A DNA stretch of 64,000 nt from Staphylotrichum longicolle. Its lineage: Eukaryota > Ascomycota > Sordariomycetes > Sordariales > Chaetomiaceae. Location: the NCBI GenBank assembly GCA_019096155.1, contig JAHCVI010000001.1, positions 11,222,001 through 11,286,000 on the forward strand, given 5' to 3'. A program made the translations under genes and the position numbers. The notes beneath the pieces were generated by a model. It made no database searches and was not told the origin of the DNA. It saw nothing but the letters and a program-made list of their open reading frames with translations. Below are positions 12,701 through 23,192 of the stretch, piece after piece; positions within the stretch are counted from its first letter, which is position 1, and each line of letters starts with the position of its first letter.

Positions 12701-14029
12701 GGGTTTGATCTTTCTACTCCTGGGCCATTTCTCATTGTCTCCGTCTTGACAGACTTTCTCTTTTTCTGTATCTTCAACGTCACGTCGGGAGACACTTGGA
12801 TGCCGTCGTCAGTCACGTCGGACGCATCGACCAGCTCTGGCTAGCTACGGTCAGCAGAACATCGGTCGACCGTCTTCTCATCTTCTTTGCTGCTGTCGTA
12901 CAGGACGTTGTTGCGTTTATGAAGAGTCTCCTCAAGAGGACGTGATCGGTCGCTCACTACAGTCGGACATGGCACTGTTAGCTGCTGTGATCGGGTCCTC
13001 TGCTCAAGGACGTCGTCGGGCACTCGTTGTCTACTGGCAAGAGTTGTGGGGGGTTTTCTTTACTTTCCTTGCTGTTGTCGAGCAGTTCTTTGTCCGTTCC
13101 TTGGAGGGGAAATTCTGCTCAATGATTATTTATGTTGCAGTCTGTTCTTCCTGCTCGGCAGGGGAGCAGTGGAGTCGTCTGTCTGTCGAGACTGCGGCGC
13201 AGGTTTGCCGTGTTGGAAACAAGTGTTCTCGGCTTGTGACCATGCCCGAGTTGGTTCACTGTCAACACGTCCAGTCAGCACATGGCCTCCTCACGCACCC
13301 TGTTGGGCTGGCGGGTTTACAGCGATGGATAGACTTGGCAGGGTATCGACTGGCTGTCACAGGATGCCTACATCGCACCTAGCCTGCAATGTACTACACT
13401 TCTTCTTAGTCTCTACTGCTGCTCACGATCGATTGAGGTTCCTGCTTGCACCTGCGCTTTTGTGAAGAGGAACAACTGTGCGTGGCCATACTCAAGCCAT
13501 TTTGGGAGATCAGAATTTACGGCGGGGGGTTCTTTCTCGGGTTGGCCGCCGAGATTACGATTCGGGACTTGCTTGCGGGGATCTTCTCGGTCTCTGTGAT
13601 TTCCAAGCTCCCCTGGGTTCCCTCTTCACTCTGGCACTCGAGGGGAAAGCAAAGCGGCAGCCACATTAACGGATACAACGTCCACTTCTCAGAGCTGTAC
13701 GGGAGGTTTGGGTTGATTGTTGAGGTCACGGACAAGAAGAAGGCCATCTCGTTGTGATCGTCGCAGCTCCCGCTCAGGTCTGCACACCTCGGCGAGAGCG
13801 TTGCCAGGGGGGCGTACTCAACTCACACGGCTCGTGACTCAGCCGAGCTCCTCACCTCGAGCTATTCTCGGCCAGAGGTACGCCATTTACGCAGGTAGGT
13901 ATTCATATCCTATTCCCTCTGCTTGCTCAATAGCAGCTGCGAGGATTGATCTGAGCGCTGACCTCTCTCGGGACCACTCCCAGGTATTTATTCTCCAGCC
14001 TTCTCCCTTCTCCCTCCTCCCAAACCTTT

Positions 14030-14220
14030 TCCACCCATCCTCGATTCCACACACAACCTCGCCTTCCCCCATCATCTTTCTACCCATCACCTTTCTCCTC
14101 ATCAACCCTCTTCCTATCACAAACCCCCATCACCTCTCTACCCACAAAGCTCTTCCTCATCACGTTCTTCCCGTCACATTTCCGATCACGCACCATCAGG
14201 CGCTGATCACATTCTACCAG
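14030..14220 (+). repeat. CT-rich leader with degenerate ATCAC/ATCAA repeat
   Basis: About ten diverged units of roughly 13-16 nt begin ATCAC, ATCAA or TCAC and continue with a pyrimidine tract. It sits about 0.65-0.8 kb before the ATG at 14851 and may be promoter or transcribed leader. Confidence 0.4.
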
Positions 14221-14850
14221 CGACCTGTCTTCTCGCTCAACCGCCCTCTCACCTTTCCAATCATCCTGACCGTCTCCGAAACAAGCAGCCTTCTGATCGC
14301 AAACCCAACAACATCATCGCGTTCAAGCGGGCTACTCGAACTTCCCAGCGGCTTAGACTTTGGGAATCGGCCATCTGCTCGAGCGTTGCAAGTAGTCGAC
14401 AGAAAAATCGGTCTGGTAAGTCAAACTTTCTTGCAATTTCACGCCGACGTTACCGTCGTTCCCCGTTCGGTTCAACGGTCGGTTTCTTAAGGCCGAGTTT
14501 ATCGTTTGATTCACTGTTCGGTTTCCGGCTGTCTGGTCCAGACACTCTGGTCGGGCCCAGGCCGGTCCCCGTCGCCTTACCTAAGTTCCTACCTCACTTA
14601 CACCATTTTATTCCGAGTCCCCTTCCTTTTTTTGCCGTTTTGGGCGATTGGCACTTTCCCACCCAGTAACTATCCTCTCGCCTTCAAACCACACCTTAAC
14701 TTTCCGATTTCCAAGTTCTCAATCATCAAGCTTTTGCTTCGAGCGGAGTTGCTCTTGGGCCCCTGAGATTCCAAACAAACCTCCCCGTTTCCACGCAAGC
14801 CTCATTCTCCCATTTTTCCTCTCAACACTACACAGTCACACTTCTTCGAG

Positions 14851-17800
14851 ATGGCAAGAAAAAGAACCAAGGGCGCCCAAGCCCACGTTACTGACTCGAG
14901 TGCCACAACGCAGACTCAAAGACTGGACTCAGCTCAGCTGCGCGCTCATCAGCAGTCAAAGCCGAAATCCAAACCAGGATCCAAGCCGGGTGGTACAAGC
15001 TCTTCCGTCGCGAAGACTGACAAGCACCATAAAACAAAGGCAAAGATTTCTGATACTCGTACACTCGAGTTGCCTGAGCACCTGCCCAAGGCGATCTCTA
15101 AACCTAACAAAGTCACCATCGTTTCTGAAGATCGATCAGACTCTTCGAAGAAGAAGAACCATCCCGACATGGCTCGTTCCCGGAACAAGAACAAGCGGCC
15201 TACTCCGGCATCTAGTGCCCAAACGGCCAAGCTGGAGCTCCCAGAGGGACTTGAACGCCCGAAGGAGCAGGCTCAAAAGAAGAAGCATAACCGCTCTCGG
15301 AAGACCAACCAGGTATGTATTATCTTGCCTGTACTGAAAGCATACGCGTGTCCAACAGCTCACCCTTTGTTGCAGCGCTCAGACAAGAAGCCCGTGGACA
15401 AGGAACCTGGTCCTGTCGTGCCCTGGAACCTTGACAATACTTATGTAAGTGGTGCTTTTCTACTCCGTCTCAGTCCCTATTCCTTCCCTGATGATGCATG
15501 AAGAGACACTGACATTTTGAAAGCCCCAACCGTTGGGTCGTCCCTGCACCTTCGACTACCACCGGGAATGGGTCTCGCTCCGTGGCAAGAATGTGAAGGA
15601 GGAGATGCAGAAAGCACTCCAGAACGCTCGCGACAGGAAGCTCCGCCGCTCTTCTATCCTGACCGAGGAGGAGCAAAAGGGGCTGCACGACAAGTACTGG
15701 CAGGAAGGCAAGGCTAGCCTGCATAAGGCCATTCTGGCAAACACCACGACCCGTGGATCATATGGCCACTTCATCGCCGTGAGTCTGCCCTAGCCTCTGG
15801 GTTGTAACCGTGAGCTAACACACAGACAGTCTTTGAAGGTCGATGCTACCCAGATCGAGCCAGTCGACTCTGTTCCCGGCCTGGTGGGAATCTTGCAGGT
15901 CAACGAACTTCGCAAGATGATTCTCAACATGCTTAGCCCCAGCATTCGGGACCTCACCGCGCTCACCATGACCTGCAAAGAGGTTGCCTTCTGCATGCGA
16001 GAGAGCTTCGTAGGTCTCCTCCATTGATCCTCGGTTTCTTCGAGAGTGCGCTTAGACTAACACACGTACAGGACGTTTGGGACATGAGGTCGACCAACTT
16101 TCCGACCGACGAGTTCGCCGAAAAGCGAGACGCCAATGGCCGCCTGCTCCAGCGTGGCGGCATCCGGAGCAATATCTTGATTGTCAGCCCTCTCTCGGAC
16201 GAGGATCAGGAGCAGCCTTATACGGCCGACTTCACGAGCTTGGTGCATCTTTGTATGTGTTCTCTCTGTCACGAGGTCAAGGTCTGATGCTAACTGGACA
16301 GGCCATGCCATAGCGAGGATTCCGTTGAGCTTTCGTACTCTCGTTCTCGATCAAATCCCGTTCTTGAACGTCGCTCTGTTCGAGATGATGGTGAACACGA
16401 TGCCCAACCTGGAGGCCGTCACCATCACCCGGTGCCAGATGCTCGATGTCACCAAGTTGCAGCCGTTGCTCGAGGTCATCAAGCGTCACCCACGAGTTCC
16501 CTCGCCCAAAGAATCGAAGTCTTCGGCTCAAGATGAATCCCAACCGGCTTCTCAAGATGATTCTCAGCCGGCTTCTGAAGATGATGGAGATGAATCTCAA
16601 CCGGCTCCTCAAGACTATATCCAGCTCGACTTTGCCCCATACTTCTTTGAGGGACCGACCTCTGGAGACGTCGAGCGCCTTGGCTCATACGGGGTTACGT
16701 ACAATGAGCCGATTTTCCACACCCCCATGGCCGTCTTTTGCATCATCATGCGCTGCTGGAAACTTTCCAAGACGGTGGGCATGGATCTGCTCGGCGAGGG
16801 CTCCTCGTTCTGGCGCTTCGTTTGCCGACTGCCCGGCCCTGACGTTCTCTGGGCGATGAAAGCACGCGAGGCCTGGATTGCCTACGACCAGGGCGTGCGC
16901 GCTGGGTGCCCAGAGTCCGTCGTGAAGCTTCACTGTGCGGACGATCTCACGGCCGCGCTGGTCGGCGACAACCAGCCTCATACCACCAGGGTCCCATGGG
17001 GCATGCAAGTCGACTCGCATCTTTGGCGCCACGACAAGTATTGGCGGCTCTGGCACAAGTGCGGCGGGTGCAAATTCGTCTTCCCGCTGTCCCTCTTTCC
17101 CCTCCGGGCCGACACCTGTTGGGGCTGCAAGATGGACCAGTTCGTTTACGGCATGGAGGATAGCCATCTGCGCCTTTGGCAGGACGCCACCATTCGGTTG
17201 TGGCTGAGCGGCACCAACCCCCAGTCTTCGGGTCTTCGGCCGCTGCTCTCGAGGCAAAACCGGCTCAACAAGGTCCTCGACGAGGTTACCTGCATTGATT
17301 GGACCCGGAAGTACTTCCTTAACGGCCCGAAAACCATCCCACTGGATGCGGTGGAGCAGCAGTGGACGGTCTCACCGTCTGCTTCGAAGAACAAGAAGAA
17401 AAAGATGAACCGGTCGGTCTCACCGTCTGCTTCTAAGAACAAGAAGCATAAGACGAACTGGTCGGTCTCACCGGCCGCTTCTAAGAAGGCTCAAAAGGAG
17501 ATTCAGTGGGGATCTCCAGTTGACGTTTCTGAGCCAACAGAGCAGAGCCCACAGAAACCACAGAAACCACAGCCGTTTTGCCCCCCGCCTCCAAAGATAC
17601 TGGGCAAATGTCGCGCCTCGTTGGCTCGGTGGCGATGGTACCACAGCCCAGCCGACACAGGTTTCGATTACAGGCAGGGAGGGCCTCAGCGCGTAAACCC
17701 TTGCAAAGAACCGCTGAGTGCGACGGCGGAGCAAGAGGTTGAGGGCACGTTTGATGCCGAGAGGAAGGCGAATTTTGAAGAGCGCTGGGAGTGGACTTCG

Positions 17801-18160
17801 GCAAGCGACGTGGCCTTCGACAAGTACTGGCAGAAAATTGTCGAGGTGCAGCACCCGAAACTCTATCACAGCGACCTCACCGAGACCGAGCTTCGTGCTC
17901 GCGCTCGCGAGGATGGCCAGCTCCGCAAAGAGGTGAGGGATGAGGAGCGTTGGGAGCAGAACAAGTACGACAAGGAGGTGCACAAATATCACCACGCCCA
18001 CGTCCAGGACTGCCTCTACTCAATTTCCACAGTAGGCATGGTGCCTTTCGACCTCGACGAGCCTCTGCCCGACCCGGTTCTCAACCCAGAGGCATACTGG
18101 GAGCTGGTGGACCTATACAAATGGAAGTCAGGCAAATACAACCACGAGAGGTGCATGTAA
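14851..18160 (+). CDS. 1001-aa protein of unknown function with basic N-terminus and Cys-pair motif
   Basis: Six exons: 14851-15312, 15376-15444, 15524-15778, 15830-16009, 16072-16252 and 16302-18160, all GT/AG with GCTAAC/CTAACA branch sites; 1001 residues. The first 150 residues are Lys/Ser-rich and disordered. Exon 4 (about residues 265-320) has a short helical stretch resembling a degenerate F-box, and exon 6 opens with an LRR-like segment (LEAVTITRCQMLDV). An acidic SQPAS repeat follows. Near residue 640 two Cys pairs, CGGC and CWGC, are about 20 residues apart and could bind zinc. Around residues 740-790 the unit SVSPSASKNKK occurs three times. Charged, Trp/Tyr-rich C-terminus. I do not recognise the family; such F-box-like proteins are common in Sordariomycetes, but that is a guess. 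Confidence 0.8.
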
Positions 18161-18460
18161 CGCTGCGCATCGTCTCTTCAGTGGCCGACGAGCAGGTCAC
18201 TCCGTTTGTTGTCGCTGGGACGGATTGCATCTCGACTTGTCTCGGCCGTCCCCTGATCGGGGATCAGGCGTGGATGGACTCAGCACACAGGTTGACGACA
18301 GATCGGCCAACTCGAGCAACAAACGTCTATCAACCGTCCACATCGGACTCACACCATCAGAAAGGGAGACACGTTCGTCTCACTCGACTTTGACACGGCT
18401 GGTCAACCACCGGGTTGATCAACAAAACACCAAAAAAACTTGAAAACGAAAAATCCCTCC

Positions 18461-18481
18461 AAAAAAAAAAAAAAAAAAAAA
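18461..18481. repeat. Poly(A) tract of 21
   Basis: Uninterrupted A run about 300 bp after the stop at 18160, just after another A-rich segment. A slippage site; it could also mark an old retro-insertion, but no source gene is visible upstream. Confidence 0.85.
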
Positions 18482-19274
18482 GGAAGCCGCCAGCACGGCA
18501 TTCAGGCGGGAGACCATCACAGCATATTTATTTCCTTGCGTTTTTCCTTCGGCACTCATGGCCGTATCAACTCGGATCTGACTCTCTCAACTCTGCATCC
18601 ACACCGTCCCTCGCAACCAACCCCGCCTTTTCGGGAAGCAGGATGGCTTGCCTACTCGACGGACGGAGTGATGCACGGCAAAGGAGAGTCGACCATTTTC
18701 TTTTTCTCGGTACTCGGATCGGATCTCATCATATCAATCCTCTCTGCATTCACACTCCAGTCAGCCTCCATCGCTGGGTCGCCCACCTCCCTGAAGGCAG
18801 GGGGCATCATCACCAGCTGGATGGACGGAATGAGTGACTGATCGCAATGAAGGGGAGGCACATTTCTTTCGCCGATTTAAAAAAAGAAGTCGACAATGAC
18901 GGGGTCGGGTCACACTTCCTAATTTCTGCATCTACCTACCTACCAACCTAAGGTACTTATCCTCACACTCTCCACTGCACCACCAGCCCCTCCGGGGGAA
19001 GCACACGATGCCAGCTGGACAAGTTATACAGGGTAGTGGTGGCGTGGCATGGCATCACAAAGGAGACCGACCTCATCACTTCATCTCTCTTATCAGCTTT
19101 TCCCTCTCGACTCATTTTCTTTTCCTTTTTCTTCACATGCGTGGTGGACCTGAGCACGGGCATCGACAATTGGCCCTGTTCTGCCTTGGGCCGGCTTGAT
19201 TCTCTGGCCGGCGACCCATCACGGGGACAGGCAAAGGTACCAACGCGGCATGAACATGAGCATTATTTATCGAC

Positions 19275-19366
19275 ACTGGCATTGGCACTGGCATTGGCAT
19301 TGGCATCGGCGTCGTCAAAAGGCAGGCGAACATCGGCAGGTATTGGCATTGGCATCAGCATCGGGC
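19275..19366. repeat. GGCATT/GGCACT hexamer array in two blocks
   Basis: Blocks at about 19275-19310 and 19340-19366 consist of GGCATT with GGCACT and GGCATC variants, separated by about 30 bp of unique sequence. Non-coding. Confidence 0.75.
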
Positions 19367-19967
19367 ATCAGGAACGCGTCGGGAGGCATGGCAAGCATGG
19401 AAGGACAGGGACAGTTTGGGCACCGGATCTCTTCTGAGTCGGAGTTGGAGATATGGCTCAAGGGATGGATAGGGATGGGAGTTGGGAGCATGGAGCCAAA
19501 AAAAAAACAATTGGCGTTGGTTTGGGAAGGGTGATGGGATGGATGGGATGCCTTGCCTGGGTTTTGCCCACCACTGACGGGACGCGCGATTGCTTTGGCC
19601 GTTGCGTTCGCGTTGCGGTTTTTCTCGTTTTTCATATTTCCTAGGTAAATTGACTCGGACATTACATGATTCAATGGTCTTGGTGATGACGAACATTGAG
19701 CGCCATGTGTGTGACAGGTGAAACTGGGCCCTCTGGTTTTGACGAGTCTTTCAGGTTCCTGGTCAGCGTCACCTTTATTTCTGGGGACGTATCTGACGGT
19801 CACTCCCTCCGCTCCCTCAGAGTTCTCCCGTTTGAAAGGAAACTGCTGGTTCCATCCTCATCAAAGGTTTCAACATCTGGACATGCATGTCATCGTTATG
19901 AATTGATGAGGGGTATCTGTCTATGAAATCCGTTGTTGTACACGTCTGCCATCATACATCCATACTC

Positions 19968-22009
19968 TTACACATCTCTACCCTCTGACTTAGCCTCACC
20001 CGAGACCGGCGCATTCTTCTCGCCTTTCCCCTTCCCCTTCCCCTTCTGCTTTTCCTCCCCAAAAACCTCCTCGGGACCCGTCTCCTCCAGCACAGTAGTA
20101 GGCGCCGACAGCCCCACCACATTCCTCAGGTTCCCAAAGCTCAGACAATCACTGATCTTCCTCGTCCCGCCGAACAGCATGACCAGCCGCTCGACACCGC
20201 ACCCCCACCCGCCCGTGGGCGGCAGCCCCGAGCCCAGGGCGTAGACGTAGCCCTCGTCGATGGTGGTGCCGGCGCCGCCCTCGACGCACTCGCCGTCGGC
20301 GGCGCGGGCGGCGGCCTGGTCGACGAACTTGCGGCGCTGAGCGAAGGGGTCGTTCTCCTCCTCGTACATGTTGGCCAGCTCCCGGGCGTTCATGAAGAGC
20401 TCGGTGCGGGCCGAGACCTGCTGGCCCGTCGCGGGGCAGGTGAAGGACTTGGCGAGCGGGGACATGCAGACCGGGTGGTGGGTAAGGAAGAGCGGGGCGG
20501 TGGCGGAGCGCGGCTCGATGTAGATGCCCCCGAGGCGGTCGAGGAGCTGGGGCAGGGAGGTGGTCGGGGGATTGTTGACGTCGATGGGGATGTCGTGGGA
20601 CTTGAGGAGGTCGAGAAGATCTTGCAGCGCGGTTGGGGAGGTGAGGTCGGGGAGAGCGAAGCCGAGGGCGGATTCGAGGGCGGGGATGAACTCGACTTGC
20701 TGAAAGGGGGGTTTAAAGGCGGCGAGGTCGACGGGTGGGAGGGAGGTGAGCTTGGTGGAGATGAGTGATTGGCAGTGTGCGGCGAGGCCGCGGAAGAGGT
20801 CTTCGGTGAGGGAGATGAGATCGGGGAGGTTGGCGTAGGCATGGTAGAACTCGCAGATGGTGAACTCGGGGTTGTGGGTTTGGTCGATGCCCTCGTTGCG
20901 GAAGGCAGGGCCCAGTTCGAAGACGCGCTCCACACCACCGACTACGAGACGTTTGAGCCAGAGCTCAGGAGCGATGCGGAGGGAGAGGTCCTTGGACACG
21001 GTATTGGCAGAGACCACGAACGGCCGGGCACTGGCACCGCCGGCATCTCCGGACAAAATTGGAGTCTGGAACTCGAGGAAGTCCCGCTCGTGGAAGAAAT
21101 CGCGCAAGTACTTGATGATGTAGGAACGCAACCGCAGGACGTCGGTGGTTTTTGGGTTCACAAGCATGTCCAGGTGCGGATGCTGGGTCAGCGCTTCCTC
21201 GTCTATGAGCTGGGTGGGCAGCGGGACGAGGGTGGGAGTCAAGAGCTGAGGCAGAGAGGTGGCCTGGATGGTGAGCTCGCCGGCCGACGTGCGCGTGGCC
21301 TTGCCCGTCACGGATATGATGTCGCCGCGGTTAAGCAGCTGGGCAAGGGCTTTCAGGTCCTTGACTGTGGTGCCATCTACAAGCCTGCCAAAATTGCACA
21401 CGCCCTGGACGCGCTCAAACTCGCCCTTGATATCGAGAAAAACGAGCTTGGAGCCGGCGCGGCGGATCGACTCGACACGGCCGTGGAGGGTCACCTCCTC
21501 CTCCGCAACGACGCCCTGCTCAATGTGGGCGTACTTGTTGCGGAAGTCGGGGATGCGCATGGGGGTTCCATTGTGGCGGAGGCGGGGGTAGCTGAGGGCA
21601 TTGGCCTTCTCCAGCTCCTGCTGCCGTGCCGAGTGGAAGAAGCGCAGGTAGGCCGGGTTGGGCGGCGCAGCGGCCTTCCAGGTGTACGGGCGCAGGAACT
21701 GGAGGCGCGGAGTAGACCTCATTGCATCGTCTGTCAAGCAGGGTAGCAGGGTTAGCGGGCAGCCTCGACCCGAAGTGCAGCACGAGACAGGAAAAAAAAA
21801 AGGAAAGACAAAAGTCAGAAAATAGGCATTGTGATCATGCGCGCAAGCGCGTCAGTCGCAACGGTTCTTTGTAATGCGGTTCATCATTGGAGTCCCAAGA
21901 CGGAATAAACAGGAAAGGCCATACTCACAGTTATTTGTTGTGTGGTCTGCACTCTGGGAAATGTTGTCCCAGCTGCACAAGCAGGAAAGCAGAAAGCTCG
22001 AAGCTGCAT
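19968..22009 (-). CDS. MSK1: Mitochondrial lysyl-tRNA synthetase (class II)
   Basis: Charges mitochondrial tRNA-Lys. The body exon runs 21730-19968 (TAA). It has an N-terminal OB-fold anticodon-binding domain (VTLHGRVESIRRAGSKLVFL), then the class IIb core: a motif 1 region, motif 2 FRNEGIDQTHNPEFTICEFY and motif 3 GWGCGVERLVMLFGG, followed by a Lys/Gly/Glu tail. The simplest start is ATG at 21722, giving 584 residues with a basic Arg-rich presequence. A splice acceptor (GCTAAC then CTTGACAG) just upstream and an exon 22009-21925 coding MQLRAFCFPAC allow a 615-residue form if the donor at 21924 (GTATGG) is used. The stronger donor GTGAGT at 21928 gives instead a 30-codon uORF. Yeast Msk1 is 576 aa. 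Head to head with TIM10. Confidence 0.92.
21929..22009 (-). promoter_or_regulatory. Candidate uORF/alternative first exon of the LysRS gene
   Basis: ATG at 22009 opens 27 codons to the donor GTGAGT at 21928. Spliced to the acceptor before 21730, it adds ACG ATG CAA and stops at TGA 21721-21719, overlapping the ATG at 21722-21720 as ATGA. Such an overlap allows termination-reinitiation. Use of GTATGG four bases downstream instead fuses the exon in frame with the enzyme. Confidence 0.45.
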
Positions 22010-22280
22010 CTTGAACTTTTTATAAGACCGAACAATGGATCCCAAGGCCTCCAGCCAATCACACCCGCCCAATTGCCCTCTTGGCACGCCGTCCCGAGAA
22101 TCTCCCGGCACCTTGGCATGACGAGCAAAACCGCAGCCGCAGGGTCCCAAATCCGGGCTCTCAAGCAAAGGAAAAGTGAACGAACCGACAGCAACAACCA
22201 GGCCAACAACAACACAATAAAGCCAAAACTTTCCCCCATTGCAAGCCGCAACCGACCACCCACCCCTACAACCGCCCAAA
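22010..22280. promoter_or_regulatory. Divergent promoter between LysRS and TIM10
   Basis: Only about 270 bp separate the outermost candidate ATG of the minus-strand LysRS gene (22009) from the ATG of TIM10 (22281). It contains CCAATCA at 22056-22062 and an A/C-rich leader before TIM10. Both products act in mitochondria. Confidence 0.55.
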
Positions 22281-22659
22281 ATGTCCTTCCTTGGTCTCTC
22301 GCCGTCCCCAGCCCACCTCGGCCGAGAAGATTGCCGCCGTCGAGAACGAGATCAAGGTCATGGCCGAGATGCACGCCCGGTATGTTGTTCTCTTTTCCCC
22401 CAAACTCCCGCTTCCTAACCTCCCCCATCCTCAAACCCGACTCCCCCTCGCTGACAACAAACCTCTTCTTGGGAACCAAAACAGCATGATGAAGGTCTGC
22501 TCGGCCAAGTGCATCGACCAGTCGTACCGCGAGGGCGAGCTGACCAAGGGCGAGTCGGTCTGCCTGGACCGGTGCGCGTCCAAGTTTTTCGAGGCGCACC
22601 AGACCATCTCGGAGCAGCTGCAAAAGGAGGGCGCCGCGCGCGGGTTCGGCGGGAACTAG
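22281..22659 (+). CDS. tim10: TIM10-type small Tim chaperone, with a frame break after the start
   Basis: Intermembrane-space chaperone that, with Tim9, ferries hydrophobic carrier proteins to TIM22. Exons are 22281-22379 and 22485-22659 (intron GTATGT...ACAG, 105 nt). The twin CX3C motif is present: CSAKC and CLDRC, 16 residues apart, with the conserved GELTKGESV between them. The ATG sits in a good context (AAAATGTCC) and opens MSFLGL, the usual Tim10 N-terminus, but the following RPQPTSAEK stretch is one frame over (frame set by base 22291). Two missing bases, or one extra, at 22293-22308 explain this; the C-containing word TCGCCGTCCCC lies there. No intron fits. Because Tim10 is essential in yeast, an assembly error is more likely than a dead gene. 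About 90 residues, the usual size. Confidence 0.88.
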
Positions 22660-23192
22660 GTCTCCCGTGAGAATGAGAAAAAAAAACCATGACGTGAGGT
22701 GGGAGGAAGGGAGGAAGGACAGGGGGTGGGGGCAATGATGACGAGGGGGGGAGCAGTGAGGGATGCTGCTGGTGATTGTGTTGCGAGGAGTAGTGGTGGT
22801 GGTGCTGCTGGCGGTGGCTAATACCCTGGGGGAATGACGGGGACCGTGTACAGATAAATTCAATGTGGGAATAGGAGGAGATGGCTGAGGATGGTCGGGT
22901 CGGGAGTTGGCTATGGCATGTAACAAAACAAATACACGAGGCAGAACTAGAGGTCCGGCGTGGCCATGGATTGGGCAGGATGGGAATCACGGCATCTCTT
23001 CTCTGTTAGCCCTGCAACGCGCGCCTGTTACTATCCCCGCTGTATGTGTCTCTTCCTGCAGTAAATGCAACCAACCCGTCATGTTGTAGCCACGCCATGC
23101 AAACCCAAACCCCTTCAAAACGACCCAAAACACCATTCGCCAGGTCCATGTACAAGACACAAAATATGCCTCGAATCTCCCATCCCCTCTAC
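22660..23192. other. Short intergenic spacer
   Basis: 3' UTRs of TIM10 and of the convergent STB6-like gene. GGT/TGC-rich stretch at 22765-22815, otherwise nothing recognisable. Confidence 0.6.

Larger units (their letters stand above)
7502..14850. other. 7.3 kb gene-poor stretch with decayed repeats and long CT-rich leader
   Basis: No convincing protein. Frames up to 385 codons exist, but they are unspliced, low in conserved sequence character and overlap opposite-strand frames. The left edge is the promoter/5' UTR of the PH-domain gene. Around 12.18-12.70 kb there are imperfect repeats (separate entry), and 12.9-13.05 kb holds further degenerate blocks. From about 13.98 kb the plus strand becomes CT-rich, typical of a fungal leader, and probably belongs to the gene at 14851. 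Not strongly AT-rich, so no obvious RIP scar. Confidence 0.55.
18161..19967. other. Intergenic between two convergent genes, with simple repeats
   Basis: Holds a 21-base poly(A) run (18461-18481) and two GGCATT-type arrays. No ORF with protein-like composition. Presumably 3' UTRs of the 14851 gene and of the lysyl-tRNA synthetase. Confidence 0.6.

Noticed and set aside
12000..13900. RIP-mutated transposon
   Set aside because: Sequence is not AT-rich or TA-dinucleotide-rich, and no transposase, integrase or terminal repeats are visible.
13717..14490. 257-codon frame in the CT-rich stretch
   Set aside because: Composition (Pro/Ser/Leu/His/Ile) is that of translated pyrimidine repeats; no domain and no good start context.
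18461..18481. Poly(A) as the scar of a retro-inserted gene copy or LINE
   Set aside because: No target-site duplication or reverse-transcriptase-like frame beside it.
20769..21746. 325-codon plus-strand frame
   Set aside because: Antisense of the LysRS catalytic domain.
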